Source: Paenibacillus tianjinensis
Lineage (GTDB): Bacteria > Bacillota > Bacilli > Paenibacillales > Paenibacillaceae
DNA length: 64,000 nucleotides
Direction: 5' to 3'
Assembly: GCF_017086365.1 (NCBI RefSeq)
Contig: NZ_CP070969.1
Location: 6,040,001-6,104,000 of the forward strand
Below are positions 1 to 8,993 of this stretch, one piece after another. The notes below the pieces were generated by a model. The model searched no databases and was not told the origin of the DNA. It was given only the letters and a program-made list of their open reading frames with translations. A program made the position numbers and the translations under genes. Every line of letters begins with the position of its first letter. The first letter of the stretch is position 1.

Positions 1-2
1 GT

Positions 3-617
3 AAGGTGCTGCGCCAGACCATTTCCGTGGAGGGACAGCAAATCGTGATTGCCCCGGCCGTAGAACATATGAAGGAGAGCGGCGTCATCACCGCCATCAA
101 CACTGACGGGAAATATCCATCCGTGCAGATTAAAGGTACTGGCACATCCGGCATCGTACTCAATGTAGGCGAAGATACCCTCTTCCAGATGGCTGACGGT
201 ACCAATCTGACACTGGCTGACCTGCAAATCGGTATGACCGTTGAAGCAGAACATGCCATGTTCTCAACTAGAAGCCTTCCGCCGCAGACACCAGTTTATC
301 AGATAACGGTGCAGGACACTGAGAAACCAGCCATGCTGCTCGGTACGGAAGGGACTATTGAGAGTGTAACCACCTCCGAAGACGGCACCCGCATGATCCG
401 CATTAAGGGTACCGGCCTTAGCGAAACGTCACAAAGCGAGATTGTACTCCGCTTATCCGCCGATACTGCGCTGGTTAAGGAAACCGGAGAGGCAGTGGAC
501 GCCGCAGCCATCGTACAGGGTGCGAAGGTGATCGGCTTCTATGGCCCGATGCTGACCAAGAGCCTGCCGGCAATCGGAACAGCCTGGAAAGTGGTTGTTG
601 TAACCACGCAGTCCTAA
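3..617 (+). CDS. C-terminal part of a stalk-type (copper amine oxidase N-domain-like) surface protein, 5' partial
   Basis: The reading frame is open to the left edge, so the real start lies outside the window. The visible 200 or so residues contain two related modules of about 80 residues. Each begins with a GVITAI / GTIESV strand, has a VQIKGTG / IRIKGTG strand, and ends with a SLPPQTP / SLPAIGT segment. Repeats with a SLPPQ signature are common in the C-terminal parts of secreted Paenibacillus and Bacillus stalk-domain proteins, which suggests an extracellular beta-rich protein. No catalytic motif is visible. A strong bidirectional terminator follows. The family assignment is an inference from style and motif. 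Confidence 0.55.
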   Translation, partial: KVLRQTISVEGQQIVIAPAVEHMKESGVITAINTDGKYPSVQIKGTGTSGIVLNVGEDTLFQMADGTNLTLADLQIGMTVEAEHAMFSTRSLPPQTPVYQITVQDTEKPAMLLGTEGTIESVTTSEDGTRMIRIKGTGLSETSQSEIVLRLSADTALVKETGEAVDAAAIVQGAKVIGFYGPMLTKSLPAIGTAWKVVVVTTQS

Positions 618-621
618 GAAT

Positions 622-673
622 AAAAAACGAACCTCTTTCCACACAGTAGGGATGTGGAAAAAGGTTCGTTTTT
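622..673. terminator. Bidirectional rho-independent terminator
   Basis: The arms AAAAACGAACCTCTTTCCAC and GTGGAAAAAGGTTCGTTTTT pair with one mismatch. An A-run on the left and a T-run on the right let it serve both the plus-strand gene ending at 617 and the minus-strand gene ending at 673, which converge here. Confidence 0.9.
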
Positions 674-2244
674 CATTTGCGGGCCTGCATCAGAACCGGC
701 CGCCGTCCCAGCGTAACCCTGTTTTTGCCGGCGGTCTTGGATATATACAGGGCCTCGTCGGCCTCACGGTAAAAATCCTCAAAGGTTGCATCACAGCGCT
801 CCGTGAACGCAATGCCGATGCTGACCGTAAGCCTGATATGAAGTCCGCCGTCCAGCCTGACGATATGTTTCTGCACCTCGGCACGAAAGGTCTCCGCTTC
901 CCTGAGCGCGGCCTCTTCGCTGTCTGCAAAGAAGCATACAGCGAACTCCTCGCCTCCAATCCTGCCGGCGATTCCGTTATTCCCGTATAGCTTAAGTACC
1001 TTTTTGGAGAAATCGACCAGTGCCTGGTCTCCGGCCATATGACCGTATGTATCATTTATTAACTTGAAATCATCAATGTCAAACAGCAGCAGCGCCTTTC
1101 CTGACCCGTCCTGCATGGCATAGTTCTGCACCAGACGCATGAAGTGCCTCCGGTTATAGAGGCCGGTGAGATCATCTACAGTCGCCTGGTACAGCAGCTC
1201 GCGCTCATACCGCTTTTTCTCACTGAGATCACGGATCACGATGAGCATGCCTACAGCCTGCCCGTAATTGTTCTCGGTGGCGATCAGAGACAGCCCGTAA
1301 CAGACGTCGGCCGTGCCGGGAACCTCAATTTCGAACTGCCCTTCAATCTGCTGGTAGTAATACACCGCCACTTCCCCGTACTGCTCCAGCAGCATGAAGA
1401 TATTTTTACCCACCCATGAACTGACCTGCCGCTCTGCCAAGGCCGAGAGCATAAGCTCCCCCGCTTCGTTCACATCAATAATATTGTTGTAGCGGTCTGT
1501 CAGCACGATGCCATCCTTCATTTTCTCGACAATTTGCTTCTTCGCCCGGGGGTATAAGGAGAGCTCGGGATCCCTGAACAAAGAGAAATAGGCTATGATT
1601 ACAGGCGGCAAATAGGTAAATGCGGTAAATCCGACAATGGTAATTTTGAGCAGCGGAAGTAAAAAGATAGAGGCGACTGGAATGAAGAGGCTGGCCAGCA
1701 GCAGCACATTCCATTTGAAATAATATTTCGATGAGCTCTGCAGGGAAACCGCAAGCAGAAAAACAGCGTACACACCAAAAAGCTGGTCATAGGCAATCAA
1801 GGCCATGTTCAGCACGGTCGGGTGCACTACGATTCCGCTCACGCCCACCACTGTATTCATGCCCACGCTGCTACGCATCAGATGATGGTAAGAGTCTGTA
1901 AAGATCAGCAGTATATCCAAAACTACCGGAATGCTAATCACTGCAAGCCGCCTGTTCAGCCCCGCCGAAGAACGCGATATGTAATCTTTGATAACAGCAT
2001 AAGTAAATATGGTGCTGAGCAGCAGCGGGACCTGCTGAATGTTTCTAAACCACAGCTTGGCCTGAAAGGAAGCAGAGAGGATCTCTCCGGCCGTAGCCGC
2101 AAATATTACGCTGACCAGCAGCATTAAGATCCATAAATAGCGTCTTCCTGGTGTGTTATGATGCTTATAAGAGTTGACGCCCATGTAGAGACTTAGAACA
2201 CTGCCCATAATTAAATAATAGGGATAACCCTGCATCCACGGCAT
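673..2244 (-). CDS. Membrane diguanylate cyclase (7TM - PAS - GGDEF)
   Basis: Protein of 523 residues. Roughly residues 5-220 form seven or so hydrophobic segments of the type found at the N-terminus of 7TM histidine kinases. A PAS domain follows (about 235-340, KDGIVLTDRYNNIIDVNEAGEL region), then a GGDEF domain (about 350-515) with an intact GGEEF signature at 430-434. It should make c-di-GMP from two GTP at the membrane. The position of the inhibitory RxxD site reads GNNG, so product inhibition through the I-site is not expected. The ATG at 2244 has AGGAGAAA ten bases upstream. It sits next to a c-di-GMP-dependent polysaccharide operon and is a natural candidate to feed it; that link is inference. 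Confidence 0.9.
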   Translation of the reverse strand: MPWMQGYPYYLIMGSVLSLYMGVNSYKHHNTPGRRYLWILMLLVSVIFAATAGEILSASFQAKLWFRNIQQVPLLLSTIFTYAVIKDYISRSSAGLNRRLAVISIPVVLDILLIFTDSYHHLMRSSVGMNTVVGVSGIVVHPTVLNMALIAYDQLFGVYAVFLLAVSLQSSSKYYFKWNVLLLASLFIPVASIFLLPLLKITIVGFTAFTYLPPVIIAYFSLFRDPELSLYPRAKKQIVEKMKDGIVLTDRYNNIIDVNEAGELMLSALAERQVSSWVGKNIFMLLEQYGEVAVYYYQQIEGQFEIEVPGTADVCYGLSLIATENNYGQAVGMLIVIRDLSEKKRYERELLYQATVDDLTGLYNRRHFMRLVQNYAMQDGSGKALLLFDIDDFKLINDTYGHMAGDQALVDFSKKVLKLYGNNGIAGRIGGEEFAVCFFADSEEAALREAETFRAEVQKHIVRLDGGLHIRLTVSIGIAFTERCDATFEDFYREADEALYISKTAGKNRVTLGRRPVLMQARK

Positions 2245-2616
2245 GTCATATTTCTCCTATTTTTGTGATAGCTCTGCCTTATTATATCCTACTATTTTGC
2301 ACAATTGAACCATTCAGAACAAATGTGTCCTATTTTGGAAGCAGAAATTGTCTATCCTATGCCAGATACACACGAAGACCCTACAGGCAGCCTGTAGAGT
2401 CTTCAAAAAGGTGAGAAGTGTTTATTTAGTTATGCCAGTTTCCAATTGCTAGGGGGCTTTTCCTGAAAACAACCGTCGCCACCCTCGGTTCCTTTTCCAT
2501 TTCAGATAGTACATGGGTGAATCAACTACCTTTCGGAATACACATTACATGCCGTTCCATCCGTTAATTGATAATTTCCACTTCCCACCTGCTTATTATT
2601 ACCCGCAAAATGCACC
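2245..2616. other. Non-coding gap upstream of the cyclase gene
   Basis: No credible gene is visible between the cyclase start and the rpmE2 terminator. The stretch is AT-rich and holds one clear hairpin at 2374-2404. The short plus-strand frame at 2513-2719 runs into the terminator and rpmE2 and has no convincing ribosome binding site. Confidence 0.6.
2374..2404. other. Hairpin in the cyclase upstream region
   Basis: GAAGACCCTACAGG and CCTGTAGAGTCTTC pair over 14 positions with one mismatch around a CAG loop. No T-run follows on the minus strand, so it does not look like a terminator for rpmE2. It lies about 130 bases upstream of the cyclase start and could be a leader element or a protein-binding site. 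Confidence 0.45.
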
Positions 2617-2662
2617 GCTAAAACAAAAAAAGAACACTGCGCCGTCATCACATGACTGCGCA
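2617..2662 (-). terminator. Terminator of rpmE2
   Basis: On the minus strand a hairpin made of TGCGCAGTCAT and ATGACGGCGCA (one mismatch, GTG loop) is followed by a T-rich tract (TTCTTTTTTTG). It begins about 30 bases after the rpmE2 stop. Confidence 0.75.
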
Positions 2663-2690
2663 AGTATCCCTTTTCTGCTGCCCGGATCCC

Positions 2691-2939
2691 TTATTTCTTC
2701 TGGGCCAACCGTTGTTTGAACTTGTCCACACGGCCGCCAGTTTCTGCATCTCTCTGTTTGCCTGTGTAGAAAGGGTGCGATGCGGAGCTTGCGTCCACAC
2801 GGATCACCGGATACGAGTTACCGTCTTCCCATTCCATAGTTTCGCCGGATGACTTCGTGGATGAGCTCAAGAACTTGAAGCCCACGCTGGCATCCAGGAA
2901 AATGACCTGGTTCACTCTCGGATGTATTCCTTCTTTCAT
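2691..2939 (-). CDS. rpmE2: Ribosomal protein L31, type B (zinc-independent)
   Basis: Protein of 82 residues starting [14 protein letters not shown], with the HPFYTGKQ segment and basic C-terminus of bacterial L31. It lacks the CxxC zinc-binding cysteines, which defines the type B paralogue. This form replaces zinc-containing L31 in the large ribosomal subunit during zinc starvation, releasing zinc. The ATG at 2939 has a strong AAGGAGGT site. In B. subtilis the equivalent gene (ytiA) is repressed by Zur, and a Zur-like palindrome is present 90-105 bases upstream here. It is monocistronic, with its own terminator. Confidence 0.95.
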   Translation of the reverse strand: MKEGIHPRVNQVIFLDASVGFKFLSSSTKSSGETMEWEDGNSYPVIRVDASSASHPFYTGKQRDAETGGRVDKFKQRLAQKK

Positions 2940-3023
2940 CGTGATAACCTCCTTCCCGAAAACATTGTCTATATTGATATGAAGCCATCTCTAGGTCTAT
3001 TGATAACCAAGCTTTAGACGAAG

Positions 3024-3050
3024 GGAAATGCGTAAACCTTACGATTTTCC
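3024..3050 (-). promoter_or_regulatory. Zur-like operator upstream of rpmE2
   Basis: The core at 3030-3044 reads TCGTAAGGTTTACGC on the minus strand. The B. subtilis Zur box is TCGTAATNATTACGA, so 11 of 14 defined positions agree. The flanks extend the symmetry (GGAAA on the left, TTTCC on the right). Its place in front of the type B L31 gene, a known Zur target, makes this assignment likely. The promoter itself I could not fix. Confidence 0.75.
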
Positions 3051-3156
3051 ACACTTCTTCATCATACGCGCTCTCCTCCCGGGAGTCAACCTAAGCCCGA
3101 TTTCAGGGAATTCGTATATTCTTTACCAATTAATCCATTCCTATTCACAGCAACAG

Positions 3157-4011
3157 CTACACATCATACTCCAGCTGCTTTTTAGCTTGAACAATGAAAT
3201 CCAGCGGATTCTCGATTGTCTCGGCCTCATACTGCACAGCCCCAATCTTAAGCCCCAGATTTACCTTATATTTGCCGGTGAATTCATTATCATTCAATTC
3301 CTGGAGCTTGAATTTAATCCGTTCGATCACGATTTTGGCTCCCTCTCGGTCCGTGAAGAGCAGCAGCCCCCAGGTAGCGTCTTCCTTATCCAGCAAGTAT
3401 AACGCATCATTGGTGCGGATGCTGGACTGGCTGAGCTGGGAGACGTCATAGATGGCCTCCGACAGCTGATCCTCTGGAATCAGCCGGCGGATCTCGCTCC
3501 AATATTTCACCTTGACGACAAGCAGCGTGAGCGGAATCCCGTAACGGGTAGAAATCCCCGTAAACAGGCTGGCATCCTTCTGAAAAGCAACACTGTTCCG
3601 CAGGTCGGTGTTCTCATCAACGGTAGCAAGAGTGGCCGTCGTCTTCTTCAGCCGTTCATTCTCGGCCTCCAGCTCCCGGGAGCTGGAGGTGAAGATCCAC
3701 AGCACCACCGTAATCAGCGGAACCATGATCAGCCAGAAATACGTGCTGATGCCGATCGTCTCTCCCCGCGACACGGTCTGATACACGATGAAGAATCCAT
3801 ACCCGAAGATAAAGGCGAGGTTAAGCACCAGGCCGGCAGTCACCGTGGTGAAATAGGTTACAAGCGCCAGAATAAACGCGATATTCAGAATGATAATATT
3901 CTGGATATAATCATTCCCCGAACCGGCGATAAACACAATACAGATGAACACCAGCACAAGAAAGCCAAGGAACCCCAGATCGGAGACCAGACTGCTGCGG
4001 TTACGTCTCAT
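3157..4011 (-). CDS. ydaK: YdaK-like membrane c-di-GMP receptor with degenerate GGDEF domain
   Basis: About 285 residues: four transmembrane segments in the first 110, a short coiled coil (SSSRELEAENERLKK), then a GGDEF-fold domain. The catalytic signature is gone (DKEDA in place of GGDEF), so it should not make c-di-GMP. The inhibitory-site motif is kept as RTND, five residues before that position, as in B. subtilis YdaK, which binds c-di-GMP through this site and is needed for ydaJKLMN-dependent polysaccharide. The ATG at 4011 lies inside the end of the upstream ydaN-like gene, so translation is probably coupled; a GTG at 4023 is an alternative start. It is the last gene of the operon. Confidence 0.88.
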   Translation of the reverse strand: MRRNRSSLVSDLGFLGFLVLVFICIVFIAGSGNDYIQNIIILNIAFILALVTYFTTVTAGLVLNLAFIFGYGFFIVYQTVSRGETIGISTYFWLIMVPLITVVLWIFTSSSRELEAENERLKKTTATLATVDENTDLRNSVAFQKDASLFTGISTRYGIPLTLLVVKVKYWSEIRRLIPEDQLSEAIYDVSQLSQSSIRTNDALYLLDKEDATWGLLLFTDREGAKIVIERIKFKLQELNDNEFTGKYKVNLGLKIGAVQYEAETIENPLDFIVQAKKQLEYDV

Positions 4012-6097
4012 GTTTATCACCACGTTTCTTCATATGTTTGCGGAGCAGCAGAAGCAGCGCTACAATAACCAGGGCAACCACAAGCACCACGGCAATGACA
4101 AAACCAAGCACATCGCTGCGTTCCACGATTTGCGATATTGCGGAGTCAGACTTTGCCCCCGTAACCGTCTTGAACCGGTACGCGCTGACGTTTCCGTCCT
4201 TGTCCGCCACCACACCGTCACCATAGACCTTCCACTTGTCCTTTTCGCTGGCGATCAGCTTGGAAGCCAGGTAATAATCCCCCGAGTTCACCGCTGTTAC
4301 CGCCATAAGCCCGCGGCCGCTTTCGTAGGGGGAATCCACCAGCTGCAAAGTTCCAATCGCTGCACCGTACTGCTCTTCAAGGCTCATTTTCTCATTGGAA
4401 ACCAGCGTTGCTCCGTCCTTGCTGTACCTGAAATACAGCTTGTCATTGCTATCCCGGATGACCTTATTGTTCTTATAGGAACCAATGGCCAGAATATTGT
4501 TGTTCTTCAGGTTGTCCGCACTGACCTCATCCGTGTAATAATGAATGTCTCCGGTATTCCCGCTCGTATATTGACCCAGCAGATTAAAGACATTTGCCAG
4601 ACTCTGATACGTATAGTCATCCATCTCCTGCGGCAGAACTACGGCAACATGGTTGTAGATTCCGTCACGCAGGAACGGATACGGGTAATTGTTAAACAGC
4701 AGGTCCGTACGGTCTTTAGTATTCAGATGCAGCAGTGACTCCTTGCCGATATACGCCCAGGGCATCTGCTCCGTATTCGGCGTGCAGACTGCACTCTGCA
4801 TTTCCAGATCAAAGGCTACCTTCACCGAAAAGTTCCCGGAAATCCCCAGGTTCTGCGGCACCGTCAAGGTCAGCGTGTCGCCATTCGCCAGCTCTTTCGT
4901 CAGCTTTTTGCTGCCGATCGGCGTATCATTGATGCTTACCGTAACAAGTGAGCGGGCAAAATCCAGATTCTCCGCATAGCGGAAATCGAGACTGATTTTC
5001 CCGGAATCGGCAATCGAGCGGTTGGACGGCAAAGAGACAAAATACGTCTGCTCCCGGTGGTTCGGCCCGGATAACTTATCTCCGGTCTCCGTGAGCGTCA
5101 CATCCGAACTGATGACAGAAGCCGGCTCGTTCACCTCTGTAGCATCATCGATCACCTTCAAATCCCTATTCATCTGACTCATCAGCCCGGTGCTCGCAGC
5201 CATTCTTCCAGCCTTGATCAGCAGACTCTCGTCCTTCGAGGTTACTACCAGCGTAGGCCGGGTATCCTTGTTCACCAGCTGGATCAGCGCATGTGTGGTC
5301 AGATCCTCTGTCCCGCTGAGCAGCTGCTTCAGTTCACCCGGCACATGGTCGTACATGGCGACCAGCACCACCGCATTCTTGTCTTGCACGGAATCCTCCC
5401 GGTAAGGCAGCATTCCGATCGTCTTATCCGTCAGGGTATTCCCTTTAGCGAATCCCGACAGGGCATAAGTGGCCGACTCCAGCTCAGCACTGCTGGCATT
5501 CACCGGCACCGTCATAAGACTCTTATTGCTCTTTACGGTATCTATTCCGGAGAACCGTTCGCTGAAATCACGGATGCCCCCGGTCAGTGCTTTGGAAGTA
5601 TAGGTCACAGCAATGCCGGAAGTATTGAAAAAGTGCAGCCAGTTATCGGACGAGTTGTCCACATAACATACCTGATTATCGTCCCCGGCCGTCTTGAGAT
5701 CCCCCTGCAGGGTGAGTGTGTTGCTGTCTTCCTTCAGAAAACCTTTAGGCGCAGGAATACTCAACATCTGCTCCCCGTTATTGTCCGGAGAAGGACGGAA
5801 CGAGTAGAAGGGAGTGCCGTTCAGCGACAGGGTTACACTGGACTGCTGGTCCTTCGTAATTTGCGAAATTTGGAAGTGCAGATTGATCGTCACACTGTCC
5901 ACATTCCAGTAATCCATCACCGAAAAATACTGCTGCTGCGCCTCTCCGCCCGAGAGCGAAGTATCGCTGCCTGTAAAGGAGGTCTCATACGTCAGTTTGC
6001 CAGCTCCGGGAAGTGCAGCGGCGGCAGCGGCTGCCGGAAGCTGAATCAGGACAAGGGAGAGGCAGAGCGCCCATATCATCATCTGTTTTTTTATCAT
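4001..6097 (-). CDS. ydaN: YdaN/BcsB-like membrane-anchored polysaccharide synthesis subunit
   Basis: Protein of 698 residues with a signal peptide (residues 1-27), a long extracytoplasmic beta-rich body and one C-terminal transmembrane helix (about 665-690) followed by basic residues. The arrangement matches the cellulose synthase regulatory subunit BcsB and B. subtilis YdaN. Such proteins sit beside the synthase and guide the growing chain outward. It lies 42 bases after the glycosyltransferase gene and overlaps the c-di-GMP receptor gene, so synthase, partner and receptor are made together. The start at 6097 has AGGAGA upstream. Confidence 0.85.
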   Translation of the reverse strand: MIKKQMMIWALCLSLVLIQLPAAAAAAALPGAGKLTYETSFTGSDTSLSGGEAQQQYFSVMDYWNVDSVTINLHFQISQITKDQQSSVTLSLNGTPFYSFRPSPDNNGEQMLSIPAPKGFLKEDSNTLTLQGDLKTAGDDNQVCYVDNSSDNWLHFFNTSGIAVTYTSKALTGGIRDFSERFSGIDTVKSNKSLMTVPVNASSAELESATYALSGFAKGNTLTDKTIGMLPYREDSVQDKNAVVLVAMYDHVPGELKQLLSGTEDLTTHALIQLVNKDTRPTLVVTSKDESLLIKAGRMAASTGLMSQMNRDLKVIDDATEVNEPASVISSDVTLTETGDKLSGPNHREQTYFVSLPSNRSIADSGKISLDFRYAENLDFARSLVTVSINDTPIGSKKLTKELANGDTLTLTVPQNLGISGNFSVKVAFDLEMQSAVCTPNTEQMPWAYIGKESLLHLNTKDRTDLLFNNYPYPFLRDGIYNHVAVVLPQEMDDYTYQSLANVFNLLGQYTSGNTGDIHYYTDEVSADNLKNNNILAIGSYKNNKVIRDSNDKLYFRYSKDGATLVSNEKMSLEEQYGAAIGTLQLVDSPYESGRGLMAVTAVNSGDYYLASKLIASEKDKWKVYGDGVVADKDGNVSAYRFKTVTGAKSDSAISQIVERSDVLGFVIAVVLVVALVIVALLLLLRKHMKKRGDKHET

Positions 6098-6139
6098 CTT
6101 CTGTATCTCCTGTATGTCTTATTTCTCTTCCTCCGGCCT

Positions 6140-7390
6140 TTAATAGCGCTCGGTTTTATACCATTTCGCTTCCCGTTTGAAGATGACATCCTTAAGGTAG
6201 TTGTACATTCCATAAGCGGCGACAACCATCCACAGCTGGCAGTACGAGACATACATCAGCAGAATGATCCAAAAGTTCGATAGGCTCATCTCGCCCTTCT
6301 CAGTGGTAAGCGTGACGAAGATCCCCACTACAAACAGCACAATGGCCAGCAGCCATAGAAAACTGCTTAGTCCGGCAATCGTCGTATGAACATATCCCAT
6401 CGCATGCAGCACAAGCAGCAGATCGGAAGTGATCAGCGAGATTAGCAGCAGGAAATAGATCGACACGTAATATAGAATATCAAACCGGATTTTGGACGCC
6501 GTCCGGTCGAACAGCAGCGGCAGGTTTTTTACAATGACATAGACATTCCCCTTCGCCCAGCGGGTCCGCTGCTTGAACCAGACCTTCACGGTCTGCGGCT
6601 CCTGCTCCCAGGTCACCGACTTCGGCTGGAACTTGATCCGGTAGCCCATCATATAGATCCGGAAGCTGATTTCGGTATCCTCGGCAATCGCTTTGACGTC
6701 CCAGCCGCCGATGGCTTCAACAATCGACCTGCGCATAATAAAGTTCGTTCCGGGAATCGTGCACAGCTTGAACAGCTTCCACCGCCCTGCCTGCGCCATC
6801 CACTGAAAGGAGAGCGTCTCTATATTAATAAACCGTGTGAGCAGACTGGCATCACGATTGCGGGTTCTGAACTTGCCGATAACGGCGCCGAGGCTTGAAT
6901 CTGACACAATCTCAGCAACCAGATATTTCAGTGCCGTCCGCTCCGGCGTATTATCGGCATCATAAATCGCAATCAGCTCGCCTCTGCTGCGGGCAAATCC
7001 GATGTTGAGCGCATTGGACTTTCCTTTGCCGCCAGTGACAGAATCGGTGTTGATGACCAGCAGGTTACGCTGCGGGTTCCGCTCCTGTATATTTCCCAGC
7101 AGCTGGGCGCTGTTATCCGAAGAGTTATCATTAATGACGATGATCTCATAACGGTCATGCGGGTAATCAAGCGCCAGCAGGGATTCCACGGTTTTGCTGA
7201 TGACCACGCCCTCATTGTGTGCGGGAACCATGATGGTCACGAACGGATACTCGCCCTTAATCTCAGGGACACCCTCACTCTCCGTTTGAATGTAATACAA
7301 ATATCCGGCTATAATCAGGGCCACATTCACCAGCAGCAGCGACCAGATACAGATCACCGCAATCACCATCAGCACGTCTGAGATCGTCAT
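6140..7390 (-). CDS. ydaM: Family 2 processive glycosyltransferase (YdaM-like exopolysaccharide synthase)
   Basis: Protein of 416 residues. One N-terminal membrane helix is followed by a GT-A domain with the expected motifs: ending in a DAD (IYDADNTP), the acceptor-site ED (AEDTEIS) and QRTRW (the QxxRW motif of processive beta-glycosyltransferases). Three or four C-terminal helices would form the translocation channel. It most likely polymerises a beta-linked exopolysaccharide from a nucleotide sugar on the cytoplasmic face. The ATG at 7390 has AAGGAGA. The neighbours match B. subtilis ydaLMN in order. The sugar cannot be told from sequence. Confidence 0.92.
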   Translation of the reverse strand: MTISDVLMVIAVICIWSLLLVNVALIIAGYLYYIQTESEGVPEIKGEYPFVTIMVPAHNEGVVISKTVESLLALDYPHDRYEIIVINDNSSDNSAQLLGNIQERNPQRNLLVINTDSVTGGKGKSNALNIGFARSRGELIAIYDADNTPERTALKYLVAEIVSDSSLGAVIGKFRTRNRDASLLTRFINIETLSFQWMAQAGRWKLFKLCTIPGTNFIMRRSIVEAIGGWDVKAIAEDTEISFRIYMMGYRIKFQPKSVTWEQEPQTVKVWFKQRTRWAKGNVYVIVKNLPLLFDRTASKIRFDILYYVSIYFLLLISLITSDLLLVLHAMGYVHTTIAGLSSFLWLLAIVLFVVGIFVTLTTEKGEMSLSNFWIILLMYVSYCQLWMVVAAYGMYNYLKDVIFKREAKWYKTERY

Positions 7391-7415
7391 GTTGTTCTCC
7401 TTACGTAAAAATTGT

Positions 7416-8993
7416 TCATTTCAGGTATTTCTTCCGGTACAGCCTGTAGCCGACCGTGAGCAGTCCCCCGAAGAGCAGAAGCGCGACGGTAATCACTACG
7501 ATGAAAAATTTGCTTTGCACACTGAACAATGTCTTGAAGCTTTTGAACTGCTCTTCTTTGTATTGATAATCACTGCTGACAATTTCCGGTACATAGTCAA
7601 TATTGAGCGTGCTGCCGTTCACTTTAATAATGCCGTCCGCGGAGCTTACAGTGTTCGTATCCGTAGCTACCGTATGGCCAGCCTGCTTATAATCGGCAAA
7701 GGTAATCCATAAGTCGTCCACAGTCTGCAGCAGCAGCGTAAGTCCGGCCTCATCCTCCGGAAGATTCACTGTAACAGCGGCATCCATCGGCAGCCGCGGC
7801 ATGGCCTTCCCCTCATGCTTCAGGCTCTGCAGGAACTCCGGCGTTATGCTGTACAGCGAGGAGGCAAAGCTTGCGGATACGTTGGTCTCTTCCATATGGA
7901 TCACGTTCTCATCCGGAAACAGCACTACGGAGTCAAAAAAACCCATGCCTGCCGCAGCATATTCCTTGTCATAGGTCCAGAAGGCTTCCGCACCCATGCC
8001 GAGCGGCGCTATGCCGTTCTCGGCCAGCAGATCAATGAATCCGCTCATCTTGCCGCCGAGCGTATGGTCACTGCTGTTAATGGAGGGCATCAGGGCCGGA
8101 GCATTCACCAGAATGCTCCCGTTCTTCGCCTGCACCACCTTGAGCGCCTTCAAATACCGCTGCATGGCCGGAAAGTCCGTGTTGCTGAATACCGGCCGCA
8201 CACTGGCGGTGAACGGTATTCCTGCCTCATACAGCCGGCCGGACAGTTCTTCCAGCAGCGCCAGATCTGAGAACGGATAAATTTCCTTAATCACCAGATA
8301 AGGTCCGGCCGCAGAAGCAGCCCCCAGCCAATCCTTCAGCACAGCAGCTGCCGCCAGCACACTAGCATTGCCTTTCTCCAGGTAAGGGATATAGGTGAAG
8401 GTCCCTGAACTAACAGCATACGGCACCTTGCGGCCGCTGCTCTTCAGGAACAGACTGCCATATTCCCGCTCTGCCTTACTGGAAGTAATATAAGGGACCT
8501 GCAGCAGCTTAAGAGCCTCTGAGCGGAACGCCCCGGCCGTAAGCGTTGCGCGCTCCTCCTCCGCAAGTCCGGTGGACAGCTGTAAGTTCTGCTCCAGCCT
8601 GGCCGGGGGTTGATAGCCAATATGCAAATATTGTCCGTTATACCGGTCTAAGTCTTCCATATACGGCTTATTCTGAGACAGCTTCAGATCAGGCGCATTG
8701 ATAACGGTTATGACGCTTAAGAACGCCGTCATCATCCCCTGCTCATAGCGGTCCAGTGCGGCCACTGTGACCTGTACATGATATGCGGCAAGCTGGCGCT
8801 GCACTTCCCGCACATTGCCTTCCCGCGGGGTTCCCGCTGCCAGGCTGTCATACAGCAGCAGAACCTTGGGCTGCTGCACGGCGGACTGCGCTTCGGCGGC
8901 AGCGTGAACCGGGACAGCCGGCTGGACTAATGCAGCTATAATCAGCAGCAGCGCCATCAGCAGCATGAGCCGGGCAAGCTTATGCCGGCTCAT
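7416..8993 (-). CDS. ydaL: YdaL-like DUF2334 polysaccharide-modifying membrane protein
   Basis: Protein of 525 residues with an N-terminal signal peptide (about 1-31, cut near VHAAAEA) and a single C-terminal transmembrane helix (about 495-515), so the body faces outside. The middle region (IKEIYPFSDLALLEELSGRLYEAGIPFTASVRP type) resembles the DUF2334 polysaccharide-deacetylase-like fold of B. subtilis YdaL. The start ATG at 8993 overlaps the upstream stop as ATGA, showing translational coupling. Probable role: modification or export of the polysaccharide made by the adjacent glycosyltransferase. Catalytic residues were not identified with confidence. Confidence 0.8.
   Translation of the reverse strand: MSRHKLARLMLLMALLLIIAALVQPAVPVHAAAEAQSAVQQPKVLLLYDSLAAGTPREGNVREVQRQLAAYHVQVTVAALDRYEQGMMTAFLSVITVINAPDLKLSQNKPYMEDLDRYNGQYLHIGYQPPARLEQNLQLSTGLAEEERATLTAGAFRSEALKLLQVPYITSSKAEREYGSLFLKSSGRKVPYAVSSGTFTYIPYLEKGNASVLAAAAVLKDWLGAASAAGPYLVIKEIYPFSDLALLEELSGRLYEAGIPFTASVRPVFSNTDFPAMQRYLKALKVVQAKNGSILVNAPALMPSINSSDHTLGGKMSGFIDLLAENGIAPLGMGAEAFWTYDKEYAAAGMGFFDSVVLFPDENVIHMEETNVSASFASSLYSITPEFLQSLKHEGKAMPRLPMDAAVTVNLPEDEAGLTLLLQTVDDLWITFADYKQAGHTVATDTNTVSSADGIIKVNGSTLNIDYVPEIVSSDYQYKEEQFKSFKTLFSVQSKFFIVVITVALLLFGGLLTVGYRLYRKKYLK

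Noticed and set aside
2513..2719. Short plus-strand frame of 68 codons between cyclase and rpmE2
   Set aside because: It reads through the rpmE2 terminator and the end of rpmE2 and lacks a convincing ribosome binding site.
453..3054. Recurring MWKxVRF-like starts of short frames at 644, 652 and 3054
   Set aside because: They arise from GTGGAAAA(A)GGTTCG-like bases in a terminator hairpin and from the Zur-box flank, not from related genes.
5291..6283. Plus-strand open frame of 330 codons
   Set aside because: It runs antisense through the ydaN- and ydaM-like genes, which have clear domains, ribosome binding sites and operon spacing. The translated frame is Arg/His-rich with no motif.
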